11,385 nucleotides of DNA from Candidatus Methanomethylophilaceae archaeon (GCA_017395275.1 JAFPVN010000052.1:1-11385); one strand, 5' to 3'. Positions 1-6,562 are shown, numbered from the stretch's first letter. The notes: generated by a model not told the origin, from the letters alone. Numbers and translations: made by a program.

Positions 1-831
1 GATGAAGATGATGCTCGGGGCGTTCTCCTCCGCTTCTTTGAAGATGTTCCTCAGCTTCTCCTCGGATTCGCCGTACATCTTACCGATGATCTCCGGTCCT
101 CCGATGTAGATGAAGTTGCTGCTGGTCTCTCCCGCGACTGCCTTGGCGAGCATGGTCTTACCGGTTCCTGGCGGCCCGTGGAGCAACACTCCTTTAGGAG
201 CCTCGACACCCAGCCTCTTGAACAGCTCGGGATGCCTGAGCGGAAGCTCGACCATCTCCCTGATCTTCTTGATCTCGTTGTCCAGTCCTCCGATGTCGTC
301 GTAGGACACCTTCGGTACGTCCCCGTTGCCGTCTGCGGGCTTCTCGTTGATCTTCACCTCGGTGGTGTTGGTCATGATGACGGCTTCGCACGACGGTGCG
401 AATGAGTTCACGATGAGGTCGATCTTGTTGCCCATCACGTTGAGCGTGATGGTGTCCCCTTTCGCGAACACACGGCCCTCCATCACCTGCCTGAGGTACT
501 CCTCCCCTCCCTGTATGCGGAGCTGCTCCGTGGGAGCGAAGGTGATCTTGGTGGCGTTCTTCGCCGTGATCTTCTTGATATCGACTCTCTCATCGATGCT
601 CGTACCGGCGTTGCGCCTGGTGGAACCGTCGATACGGATGATTCCCTTGTTCTCGTCTTCGGGACCGCCCCTGAGCGCCTTGGCGACGGTCTTCTTGCCG
701 CCGTCAATCTGGACTATGTCCCCTACCTTGATTCCGAGGATGTCCATGATGCTCGGGTCGATCCTTGTGATGCCCCTTCCTGCCTCGCCGGACTTGAGTT
801 CGGCGACCTTCAGTGCTTTCTCATTGGTCAT
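1..831 (-). CDS. cdc48: Cdc48/VAT-type AAA ATPase, N-terminal part (cut by window edge)
   Basis: This is the first 277 codons of a cytosolic AAA+ unfoldase of the Cdc48/p97/VAT family, which unfolds proteins, often for handover to the proteasome. Visible parts are the N-domain (double-psi barrel about residues 5-90, second barrel about 95-160), then the conserved entry to the first ATPase ring (YDDIGGLDNEIKKIREMVELPL) near 177-198, and a Walker A motif GPPGTGKT at 219-226. The reading stops at IIFI (274-277), just before the expected Walker B acidic pair, so the rest of D1 and all of D2 lie to the left of the window. The ATG at 831 has a strong Shine-Dalgarno (AAGGAGG) a few bases upstream. 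It starts 21 bases after the ArsR-like gene ends, so the two are probably one transcript. Family assignment is firm; a second ATPase domain is expected but not seen. Confidence 0.95.
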   Translation of the reverse strand, partial: MTNEKALKVAELKSGEAGRGITRIDPSIMDILGIKVGDIVQIDGGKKTVAKALRGGPEDENKGIIRIDGSTRRNAGTSIDERVDIKKITAKNATKITFAPTEQLRIQGGEEYLRQVMEGRVFAKGDTITLNVMGNKIDLIVNSFAPSCEAVIMTNTTEVKINEKPADGNGDVPKVSYDDIGGLDNEIKKIREMVELPLRHPELFKRLGVEAPKGVLLHGPPGTGKTMLAKAVAGETSSNFIYIGGPEIIGKMYGESEEKLRNIFKEAEENAPSIIFI

Positions 832-833
832 TT

Positions 834-848
834 CTATTCCTCCTTGTT
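834..848 (-). promoter_or_regulatory. Ribosome binding site of cdc48
   Basis: On the minus strand the sequence AACAAGGAGGAATAGAA precedes the ATG at 831. AAGGAGG is a strong match to the archaeal anti-Shine-Dalgarno and sits about 7 bases from the start. It fixes the start codon and fits an internal gene of an operon, unlike the apparently leaderless first genes elsewhere in this window. Confidence 0.75.
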
Positions 849-852
849 AGCG

Positions 853-1455
853 TCATTGCCTCATCGCGTTGTCGATTTCGGCTAATTTTTTCTTGATGTT
901 CCCGCGGCCGCCGTCCATGTCCTGGATCACGTCCTCCGTGGGCTCGCTCGGCCTGTTCAGCAGCTGATACGTCAGGTCCCTGTGGCCGTAGGTCATGTCG
1001 TCGCCGAGCTTCGACATGGCCGAGTATATCAGCTGTTCCCTCTTCCTTACCAGCGCGGAGCGCTCCCTCTCGAGGGCCTCTATCTCCCTGTCGATCTGTG
1101 CTATCTCCTGTCTGGCACTGTCGAGATTCTCTGTCTTCGGTATCTCTTCCTGTACGCCGGCCTCATCCTCCTCGATGATGTTGGTCACGAACATGCGGTT
1201 GCGCATGTCTATGACCAGGGTGAACTCCGATGTGGGGGCGTACATGGCCCTCATCGGACCCATCGTGCTGGTCACCTGATGGCTGACGACCATGCCGTTC
1301 TTCTCGAGCAGGTCGAGGTTCTTCATTATGGCCTGTTGGCTCACTCCTATCTCCCTGGATAGCTGGAGCGGGTAGCAGGGCTCCCTGACCAACGCTTCGA
1401 GGATCCTCCTTCTGGTTGGGTTACTGACCATCGAAAGGATCATGTCTATGTCCAT
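853..1455 (-). CDS. ArsR-like winged-helix transcriptional regulator with C-terminal coiled coil
   Basis: This is a DNA-binding regulator of about 200 residues. Counting from the chosen ATG at 1455, residues about 10-60 form an ArsR-type winged helix (NPTRRRILEAL, then GVSQQAIMKNLDLLEKNGMV as recognition helix and wing). It continues with GPMRAMY, a motif like the wing region of archaeal ArsR-type regulators of the COG1777 kind. Residues about 110-150 are a charged heptad-like helix (EIAQIDREIEALERER) that should form a coiled coil for dimerisation. An ATG three codons upstream (1464) is possible, but the purine stretch AGAGG touches it directly, while it lies 9 bases from the ATG at 1455; I therefore prefer 1455. 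No metal-binding cysteine cluster is seen. A perfect palindrome just upstream suggests autoregulation, and cdc48 follows 21 bases later. The ligand is unknown. Confidence 0.85.
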   Translation of the reverse strand: MDIDMILSMVSNPTRRRILEALVREPCYPLQLSREIGVSQQAIMKNLDLLEKNGMVVSHQVTSTMGPMRAMYAPTSEFTLVIDMRNRMFVTNIIEEDEAGVQEEIPKTENLDSARQEIAQIDREIEALERERSALVRKREQLIYSAMSKLGDDMTYGHRDLTYQLLNRPSEPTEDVIQDMDGGRGNIKKKLAEIDNAMRQ

Positions 1456-1470
1456 CTCTTTCATCCTCTG

Positions 1471-1493
1471 GTTGTTAACTTTCGGTTAACAAC
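1471..1493. promoter_or_regulatory. Perfect palindromic operator candidate before the ArsR-like gene
   Basis: Arms GTTGTTAAC (1471-1479) and GTTAACAAC (1485-1493) are exact reverse complements around a 5-base spacer. The element lies between the predicted transcription start of the minus-strand ArsR-like gene (about 1494) and its start codon. A symmetric site in this place is what a dimeric winged-helix autorepressor would bind. It could also fold as an RNA hairpin in the 5' leader. Confidence 0.65.
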
Positions 1494-1516
1494 TATGACA
1501 TAGATGATTATTCTTC

Positions 1517-1524
1517 TATAAAAA
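1517..1524 (-). promoter_or_regulatory. TATA box of the ArsR-like gene/cdc48 operon
   Basis: Read on the minus strand this is TTTTTATA. A start of transcription about 26 bases downstream falls near 1494, at the edge of the palindrome, leaving a leader of about 40 bases before the ATG at 1455. On the plus strand the same bases read TATAAAAA and could also serve the AbiE genes with a start near 1545. Confidence 0.5.
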
Positions 1525-1562
1525 GGTTTGTTTTTAGGATCAGTGTGGAGAAAAATGAAAGG

Positions 1563-1569
1563 TTTATAT
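1563..1569 (+). promoter_or_regulatory. TATA box of the AbiE-like operon
   Basis: TTTATAT preceded by purines (GAAAGG) matches the archaeal BRE/TATA pattern. Its centre is 27 bases before the ATG at 1593, so the transcript would begin at or next to the start codon (leaderless). Confidence 0.55.
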
Positions 1570-1573
1570 GTAG

Positions 1574-1608
1574 GATAGAATATGGAGTAAATATGATAGA
1601 ATACGGAG
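1574..1608 (+). repeat. Two 14-base direct repeats, 21-base period, at the AbiE promoter/start
   Basis: GATAGAATATGGAG (1574-1587) and GATAGAATACGGAG (1595-1608) match at 13 of 14 bases. Their spacing of 21 bases is two turns of DNA, placing them on the same face of the helix between the TATA box and the first codons. This fits an operator for the AbiEi-like repressor. The second copy codes for IEYG, so a small coding duplication is the alternative. Confidence 0.5.
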
Positions 1609-2177
1609 AGATGCTTATAGACTCTTTAGGTGATTACGGGAATCCCGGTATGAAGATCACCCGGATGGTCAAGAGCGGACAGTTGATCCGTCTCAAGAAC
1701 GGGTTGTATGAGACCGATGATATCATAGACATATTCCAGCCAGCACAGGCGATCTATGGTCCGTCTTACATCTCGTTCGGAACTGCATTATCGTACTACG
1801 GGATCGTTCCCGAACATGCATTCCATGTGACGAATGCCACATTTTCCAAGCATAAGGACAAGTGTTTCCATACGGATATTTGCTCTTATTATTACACTGA
1901 TGTTCCGGCCGACGTCTTCCATCTGGAGGTTGAGACCGTAAGGCTGGGGGATTATACATATCGTATCGCGACCCGCGAGAAGGCGGTCTGCGACAAGCTG
2001 TACAAGATGCCTCCCATGGGGGATGTAGACCAACTGAGAGTGCTCATGTTTGAAGACCTTCGCTTTGACGATGAGGACATCGCGAAGCTGGATTACAGGA
2101 CGGTGACAGAACTATCCGAGAGATACGGTTGCAAGAACATTCGTCTTTTCTCCGAGTACTTGGGGGGATTGGCTTGA
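1593..2177 (+). CDS. AbiEi-like antitoxin / transcriptional repressor (type IV toxin-antitoxin)
   Basis: This 194-residue protein resembles AbiEi antitoxins. An N-terminal winged helix covers about residues 8-50 (GNPGMKITRMVKSGQLIRLK then NGLYE). The typical core follows, GPSYISFGTALSYYGIVPE at about 55-75, then a V-T-N/T segment and REKAVCDKLYKMP near 145-157, which corresponds to the conserved EKAL/CDLLY block of the family. In known systems AbiEi represses its own operon and neutralises AbiEii without binding it stably. The ATG at 1593 has a TATA box 27 bases upstream and GGAG close by; a GTG at 1545 would add 16 residues that overlap the TATA box, so I reject it. The DNA here is richer in A and T than its neighbours, suggesting transfer. 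It overlaps the next gene by 4 bases. Confidence 0.82.
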   Translation: MIEYGEMLIDSLGDYGNPGMKITRMVKSGQLIRLKNGLYETDDIIDIFQPAQAIYGPSYISFGTALSYYGIVPEHAFHVTNATFSKHKDKCFHTDICSYYYTDVPADVFHLEVETVRLGDYTYRIATREKAVCDKLYKMPPMGDVDQLRVLMFEDLRFDDEDIAKLDYRTVTELSERYGCKNIRLFSEYLGGLA

Positions 2178-3037
2178 AGAACATCTTAGGGGAGATGTTT
2201 GACGCGAGCGGTGTTGAAGACAAGATGGTGCCGCTGTTCGCTAAGGAGGTATTACAGAAGATAATCTTGAATGGATTGAGCAGGGGACAGTTCTTCAAGA
2301 AGGCGGCATTCCACGGTGGGACCGCATTGCGCATCCTGCATGGTCTCGGCAGATACTCTGAAGATCTGGATTTTACCCTGTTCGAGAGGGATCCGGATTT
2401 CAAGTTGAACAGATACATGACCTACATAGAGTCAGAGATACAGTCATACGGTCTTACGGTGAGCACCAAAGTCAGAGAGGGAACGGTCGGAAATATCCGG
2501 ACCGGAGATGTCAGGTGCAATCAACGTGAGATTGTGATGAACATAGGGTTCCCTGAGGGGTTGGTAAGGAGATTGCATCGTGATGCGGTCGTCAAGGTAA
2601 AGATTGACGTCAATACCGAACCTCCTGATGGCGCCAGATATGAGAAGTTCGCAATGAACGACCCCTTGAATTATTACTTGTGTGCCTTAGACCTCCCCTC
2701 AATGTTCGCCGGAAAGATCGGGGCAGTCATAGCGCGTCAATGGGGAAATCGTATCAAGGGAAGGGACCTCTACGACTATCTGTGGTATCTGGATAACGGG
2801 ATCGGCATTAACATGGAGTATATGAAATCCAATCTGGTGCGCCAGGAGATCATAGGAATCGATGACGAATTCAATCTGGATGTGCTCAGAAGAATCCTCT
2901 GTGATCGGTTCGATAAAATAGACTACGGTTCGGCCATGGCGGACGTGTGGGAGTTCGTGGTTGACGAAGTGCCGCCCGAGAATTGGAACGCAGATCTTTT
3001 CAAAGCCACGCTCGACAGGTTGAAAGAAGAGCATTGA
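2174..3037 (+). CDS. AbiEii-like nucleotidyltransferase toxin (type IV toxin-antitoxin)
   Basis: This protein of about 287 residues belongs to the AbiEii/AbiGii nucleotidyltransferase family. The signature FHGGTALR is followed by RYSEDLDFTLF, i.e. the GG-T-x-L-R and S-x-D-x-D motifs that hold nucleotide and metal (about residues 39-65). Later parts include VKIDVNTEPP (third acidic residue region) and KGRDLYDYLWYL, the K-x-R-D-x-x-D/Y block shared by the family. Known members are toxins that transfer nucleotides, in some cases to tRNA acceptor stems; the substrate here is unknown. The start is inferred: TTG at 2174 overlaps the AbiEi stop as TTGA and has GGGGGG about 6 bases upstream. Another TTG at 2129 would overlap more and lacks such a site; ATG at 2195 is a shorter option. 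All key motifs are intact, so the toxin looks functional. Confidence 0.85.
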   Translation: MKNILGEMFDASGVEDKMVPLFAKEVLQKIILNGLSRGQFFKKAAFHGGTALRILHGLGRYSEDLDFTLFERDPDFKLNRYMTYIESEIQSYGLTVSTKVREGTVGNIRTGDVRCNQREIVMNIGFPEGLVRRLHRDAVVKVKIDVNTEPPDGARYEKFAMNDPLNYYLCALDLPSMFAGKIGAVIARQWGNRIKGRDLYDYLWYLDNGIGINMEYMKSNLVRQEIIGIDDEFNLDVLRRILCDRFDKIDYGSAMADVWEFVVDEVPPENWNADLFKATLDRLKEEH

Positions 3038-3045
3038 GGGAAAGA

Positions 3046-3073
3046 GTCTGTTGTCGAAGATCCTTCGACAGAC
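3046..3073. terminator. Hairpin between convergent abiEii-like and glycosyltransferase genes
   Basis: TGTCGAAG (3052-3059) pairs with CTTCGACA (3063-3070) around a 3-base loop; GTC (3046-3048) can extend the stem with GAC (3071-3073) over a small bulge. It sits in the 39-base gap between two convergent genes, and T-rich sequence follows on the plus strand. A terminator or mRNA 3' end is the simplest reading. Confidence 0.5.
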
Positions 3074-3076
3074 ACA

Positions 3077-4246
3077 TCACTTCTTCTTCTCGAGCTTCGC
3101 CCTCTTAGCCTCTATGACGTCCGCATAGAGGTCCAGCAGCATTCTGGCACAGTTCTCCTCGGAGTAGGATCTCGCCGTCTCCATCGAGTTCTGCCTGACG
3201 GAGTCGTCGCATTCTAACGCCCTCTCGATGGCCTCGGTGAGCTCATCGACACCCCCATCGGCATCGAACAGGAAACCGTCCTTCCCGTCAGTGATTATCA
3301 CGGAGAACGCCCTCGCGTTCGGGCACACCACTGGCTTCCTGCAGGCCATGGCCTCCATGATGCTCAGCCCCTGCGTCTCGAAACGCGAACAGGATATGCA
3401 TACGTCCGCACAGTTGTACAGTGCCGGAAGGTCCTCCCTGTTCACGAATCCCGTGAATGTAACTCTTTTCTGCAGGTTCAGTTCCTCCACCACCGCCTCG
3501 ACATCCTTCCTGGCAGGTCCGTCCCCCACGATCACCATGACCGTGTCCTCATCGAATCTGGCCAGCGCCCTCACGATGTCGTCGATGTGCTTCTCGTAGG
3601 ATATCCTTCCCACATGCATCAGCACCCTCTTCCCCTCGATGCCGAGCTCCTTCCTCTTGGCCATGGGGTCGTCCAGCGGCCTGAAGGTGCCTATGTCTAT
3701 ACCGGCGGGGATGATCCTTTCGTCCTTCGGCCTTATGCCGTGTGCCTTCAGCTCATCCATGATGGGCTGCGTATGCGTTATCACTCCGCTGGAATGGTTC
3801 AGGATCTGTCTGATGTAGAACCAGGCCAGCTTCTCCACCACTCCCACGAAGTCCGGCGGGAGTTTTATCGGGAAATAGTACTCCAGGGTATCAGTGACCA
3901 TTGTGGTCATCGTTATCACATAGGGTTTCTTCAGGGTGTATGCGGCGATGTATCCCTTCAATGCCATGACAGCGATACCGTACACGTGGATAACGTCGGG
4001 ATTTATCTTCTCCAGTACCTCGATCTTGTTCGACGGGAAGATGGGTAAGAAATACCCCTCGTAGGCCCTGTACTTGATCGCCGGGAAGTAATAGACGCCT
4101 TCCAGCCTGTCCTTCTCCCCCGGGTCGGGGGCGATGATGAACACCTCGTGGCCCAGTTTCACCAGCGAATCCCTGATGATGTCGACGATGGTCACCACCC
4201 CGTCGATGGTCGGATGGTAGCTGTCGGTCACGAAGGCTATCCTCAT
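3077..4246 (-). CDS. GT4-family glycosyltransferase (GT-B fold)
   Basis: This 389-residue enzyme transfers a sugar from an activated nucleotide donor, probably at the inner face of the membrane. It starts with MRIAFVTDSYHPTIDGVVT, the acceptor-side glycine loop typical of GT4 enzymes. The hinge to the donor domain lies near 180-205. Donor-phosphate residues are visible as GRIS (R214) and YEKH (K219), and the EX7E motif is intact as E290 to E298 in FETQGLSIMEAMACRKPVV. No signal peptide or membrane span is evident; a basic tail (KRAKLEKKK) may help membrane contact. The N-terminus resembles transferases acting on lipid-linked or diacylglycerol/inositol acceptors, but the acceptor and sugar cannot be told from sequence alone. 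It is divergent from endA and has no obvious partner gene beside it. Confidence 0.88.
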   Translation of the reverse strand: MRIAFVTDSYHPTIDGVVTIVDIIRDSLVKLGHEVFIIAPDPGEKDRLEGVYYFPAIKYRAYEGYFLPIFPSNKIEVLEKINPDVIHVYGIAVMALKGYIAAYTLKKPYVITMTTMVTDTLEYYFPIKLPPDFVGVVEKLAWFYIRQILNHSSGVITHTQPIMDELKAHGIRPKDERIIPAGIDIGTFRPLDDPMAKRKELGIEGKRVLMHVGRISYEKHIDDIVRALARFDEDTVMVIVGDGPARKDVEAVVEELNLQKRVTFTGFVNREDLPALYNCADVCISCSRFETQGLSIMEAMACRKPVVCPNARAFSVIITDGKDGFLFDADGGVDELTEAIERALECDDSVRQNSMETARSYSEENCARMLLDLYADVIEAKRAKLEKKK

Positions 4247-4274
4247 CTGTATCGCCGATTAATCGCTGACAACT

Positions 4275-4282
4275 CATATATA
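4275..4282. promoter_or_regulatory. Shared TATA-like element of a divergent promoter
   Basis: CATATATA lies in a 58-base gap between the glycosyltransferase start (4246, minus) and the endA start (4305, plus). It is nearly symmetric and is the only TATA-like element present. Its centre is 26 bases from the endA ATG, giving a leaderless message, and 33 bases from the glycosyltransferase ATG, giving a leader of about 6 bases. Confidence 0.55.
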
Positions 4283-4304
4283 CCCACGTCCTCTAATCCG
4301 AACC

Positions 4305-5345
4305 ATGGTCGGAGTGCTCAGAGGCGACAGCGTCCTCCTCGAACAGAAGGAGGGCAGTCAGTTCTACAACAGGGGCAACTACGGCTATCCAGTCAAGAGG
4401 AACTTCGAGCTGGACCTCATCGAAGCTTGTTATTTGGTAGAGAGCGGCAGGCTGAAGGTCGAGAGGGACGGGAAGGAGCTGTCCTTCGAGGAGATGTTCG
4501 GATACTCGTCCTCTCAGCTGGAGGACTTCGATATCAAGTACATAGTGTACAGGGACATCAGGCAGAGGGGATGCATCGTCAAGAACGACGACGGACCCTT
4601 CGACATGTCCGTCTACGAGCGCGGGAAGACGATAATGCATTCGTCCCCGCAGTTCTATCTGAAGGCGGTGAGCGAGCGTTCCGCTTCGGACATAGGCACG
4701 TTCGATCTGGACATAGAGGAGGCGGCCCGCAAGGGGAAGGACCTTCTCTATGGAGTGGTCGACGAGGAGGGGGACCTCACCTACTACATGATGAACAAGC
4801 GCGAACCCTCCGGAAGGATCGACAGCTCGGTGAACGGCACCGTGGTCGGGGAACTGGTACGCGACCGCGTGTTCGTGTTCGACGGGAAAGGATCCGATAA
4901 ACTATCGGCGGGATTCTACGGGAAGATGATGGCCGACGCTCTGCAATTGTCATTGATAGAAGCTTGTTATCTGATGGGCAAGGGATGCCTGTCGGTCCGC
5001 AGGCCCGACGGTTCCGAGATCCCCATGGATTCTTTGAAGGAGTTCGGGAGGTCGGTGCAGGACGAGTTCGACCTCCGCCTGCGCGCGTACTCCGACCTCA
5101 GGAGGAAGGGCCTCGTGGTCAAGACCGGATTCAAGTACGGTACCCATTTCAGGCTGTACGAGGACTCCCCGGACAAGTGCCACGCGAGGTATCTGGCACA
5201 TGTGGTATCTGGCGACAACACCACCATGTGGCCCGAGATCGCCAGGGCCGTAAGGCTATCGGGCGGGGTCAAGAAGGAGTTCTTGTTCTGCAGGGTGTCG
5301 GACGACGGCACCGAGTACATGGAATTCAGATGGTTCAGACCTTAA
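4305..5345 (+). CDS. endA: tRNA-intron (splicing) endonuclease, two-repeat alpha2 type
   Basis: EndA cuts introns from precursor tRNAs (and rRNAs) at bulge-helix-bulge sites. This 346-residue protein carries two copies of the endonuclease fold: repeat 1 at about 1-165 and repeat 2 at about 175-346, each with LIEACYL at the same place (39-44 and 218-223). Repeat 2 holds the likely catalytic triad, Tyr285 (FRLYED), His293 (KCHARYL) and Lys323 or Lys324 (GGVKKEF). In repeat 1 the matching Tyr104 and Lys145 remain but the His position reads Pro (SSPQFYL), so this half is structural. This is the arrangement known from Archaeoglobus, where two such chains form the enzyme. The ATG at 4305 has a TATA element 26 bases upstream. 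A bidirectional hairpin follows the stop. It is somewhat longer than the usual length of about 305 residues for this type. Confidence 0.93.
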   Translation: MVGVLRGDSVLLEQKEGSQFYNRGNYGYPVKRNFELDLIEACYLVESGRLKVERDGKELSFEEMFGYSSSQLEDFDIKYIVYRDIRQRGCIVKNDDGPFDMSVYERGKTIMHSSPQFYLKAVSERSASDIGTFDLDIEEAARKGKDLLYGVVDEEGDLTYYMMNKREPSGRIDSSVNGTVVGELVRDRVFVFDGKGSDKLSAGFYGKMMADALQLSLIEACYLMGKGCLSVRRPDGSEIPMDSLKEFGRSVQDEFDLRLRAYSDLRRKGLVVKTGFKYGTHFRLYEDSPDKCHARYLAHVVSGDNTTMWPEIARAVRLSGGVKKEFLFCRVSDDGTEYMEFRWFRP

Positions 5346-5368
5346 CTTGAATCAAAAAAACGGTTGTT

Positions 5369-5389
5369 GCGGGGCGGAGCCCCGCTTTT
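5369..5389. terminator. Bidirectional terminator between endA and tfb
   Basis: GCGGGGC (5369-5375) pairs perfectly with GCCCCGC (5379-5385) around GGA, and is followed by TTTT on the plus strand. On the minus strand the same stem is followed, after a few bases, by a run of seven T (the A run at 5354-5360). It lies between convergent endA and tfb and can end both transcripts. Confidence 0.72.
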
Positions 5390-5394
5390 AGCGT

Positions 5395-6327
5395 TTACAG
5401 CTGGATCTCGATGCCGAGCTTCTCGGTGAGTTCCTTGTACCTGTTCCTGATGGTGACCTCGGTCACTCCGGCGACATCGGCGACCTCCCTCTGGGTCCTG
5501 CGCATGTTGCACTGGATGGAGGAGATGTAGATTGCCGCTGCGGCCACACCGGTGGGTCCGCGTCCGGAGGTGAGCTCCTTCTCGGACGCATCCTTCAGGA
5601 TCTCGGCGGCCTTGCTCTGGACCTCTCCGTTCAGGCCGAGCTCGGAGCAGAACCTCTGGACGTAGTCCTGAGGCTTGGTGGGCATCAGCTTGAGCTTGAG
5701 CTCCCTGGTCATGAACCTGTAGGTACGTCCGATCTCCTTCCTTCCGACACGGCTGGAGTTGGCCACCTCATCCAGAGTCCTGGGGACACCGCACTGCCTG
5801 CATGCTGCGTACAGCGATGCGGCCACAACGCCTTCGATGGACCTTCCCCTGATGAGGTTCTTTGTCACAGCTTTCCTATAGATCATCGCTGCGGTCTCCC
5901 TCACGTTCCTGGGGAGTCCCATGGCGGATGCCATCCTCTCCAGCTCGGAGAGCGCGAACGCGAGGTTCCTCTCGGTCGCGTTGGAGACACGGATCCTTCT
6001 CTGCCATTTCCTCAGCCTGTAGAGCTGGGCCCTGTTCCTTGTGGGGATGCTTTTACCGTAACTGTCCTTGTTCTTCCAGGAGATCTCGGTCGACAGACCC
6101 TTGTCGTGTATGGTATAGGTCATCGGAGCACCTGTACGTGCCCTCTTCTCGCCCTGTTCCGCATCGAAGGACCTCCACTCGGGTCCCTGGTCGATGAATC
6201 TGTCATCCAACACAGCACCGCACTGCTCGCAGATCAGTTCCCCTCTGTTGTAGTCGCGGGTGAAGTGCTTCCCGCCGCACTCGGGGCAGACCTCAATATC
6301 TTCTGCGCCTTCCGTTGCCTTTGGCAT
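5395..6327 (-). CDS. tfb: Transcription initiation factor IIB (TFB)
   Basis: TFB binds the TATA-box protein and BRE and recruits RNA polymerase. The 310-residue protein has an N-terminal zinc ribbon with Cys14, Cys17, Cys33 and Cys36, then the B-reader/B-linker region (about 45-105, including PEWRSFD and TGAPMTYTIHDKG). Two cyclin folds follow (about 108-205 and 212-305), with the glycine-rich repeats GRSIEGVVAASLYAACR and GRGPTGVAAAAIYISS. The helix-turn-helix that reads BRE is TQREVADVAGVTEVTIRNRY at 278-297. All expected parts are present and the length is normal. The ATG at 6327 has GAGG 4 bases upstream, inside the end of gar1, so translation of the two is probably coupled. Confidence 0.97.
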   Translation of the reverse strand: MPKATEGAEDIEVCPECGGKHFTRDYNRGELICEQCGAVLDDRFIDQGPEWRSFDAEQGEKRARTGAPMTYTIHDKGLSTEISWKNKDSYGKSIPTRNRAQLYRLRKWQRRIRVSNATERNLAFALSELERMASAMGLPRNVRETAAMIYRKAVTKNLIRGRSIEGVVAASLYAACRQCGVPRTLDEVANSSRVGRKEIGRTYRFMTRELKLKLMPTKPQDYVQRFCSELGLNGEVQSKAAEILKDASEKELTSGRGPTGVAAAAIYISSIQCNMRRTQREVADVAGVTEVTIRNRYKELTEKLGIEIQL

Positions 6328-6562
6328 CTTTCCTCTCTCCCTTCAAGTATGTTTTCCTGTTAAGCAGGCCGTTCAGGTCCCCCTTGATGGCCGGTACAAC
6401 TGTCACGTAGGGGGAGTCCACGGGTCCGAAGACCCTCTTCACGGTGCCGATCCTCTGCTCGCGCTCATCGAAGACGGCATTGTTGACGTCCGGAGCCGAT
6501 ACCGCCCTGATGACGAGCTTCCCATCGCTGGTGACCGTCTCGACATCTCCAAGGTATTCCAT
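6293..6562 (-). CDS. gar1: H/ACA ribonucleoprotein subunit Gar1
   Basis: This small protein (89 residues from the ATG at 6562) matches archaeal Gar1, a partner of the pseudouridine synthase Cbf5 in H/ACA guide-RNA particles that modify rRNA. A six-strand beta-barrel is suggested by VTSDGKLVIRAV, the conserved block RIGTVKRVFGPVDSPYVTV (residues about 37-55) and a basic tail (KGNGRRRRY) suited to RNA contact. A TTG at 6577 would add five residues and has no better support. The gene overlaps tfb by 35 bases. Gar1 next to TFB is, to my knowledge, a common archaeal pairing, which strengthens the call. A TATA box lies near 6607-6614. Confidence 0.87.
   Translation of the reverse strand: MEYLGDVETVTSDGKLVIRAVSAPDVNNAVFDEREQRIGTVKRVFGPVDSPYVTVVPAIKGDLNGLLNRKTYLKGERKDAKGNGRRRRY

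Noticed and set aside
1545..1592. GTG start for the AbiEi-like gene
   Set aside because: The segment contains the best TATA box of the operon, 27 bases before ATG 1593, and adds no recognisable domain.
4148..4900. 250-codon plus-strand open frame overlapping the glycosyltransferase and endA
   Set aside because: It spans a divergent promoter and lies out of frame in endA, with arginine- and glycine-rich composition typical of shadow frames in GC-rich DNA.
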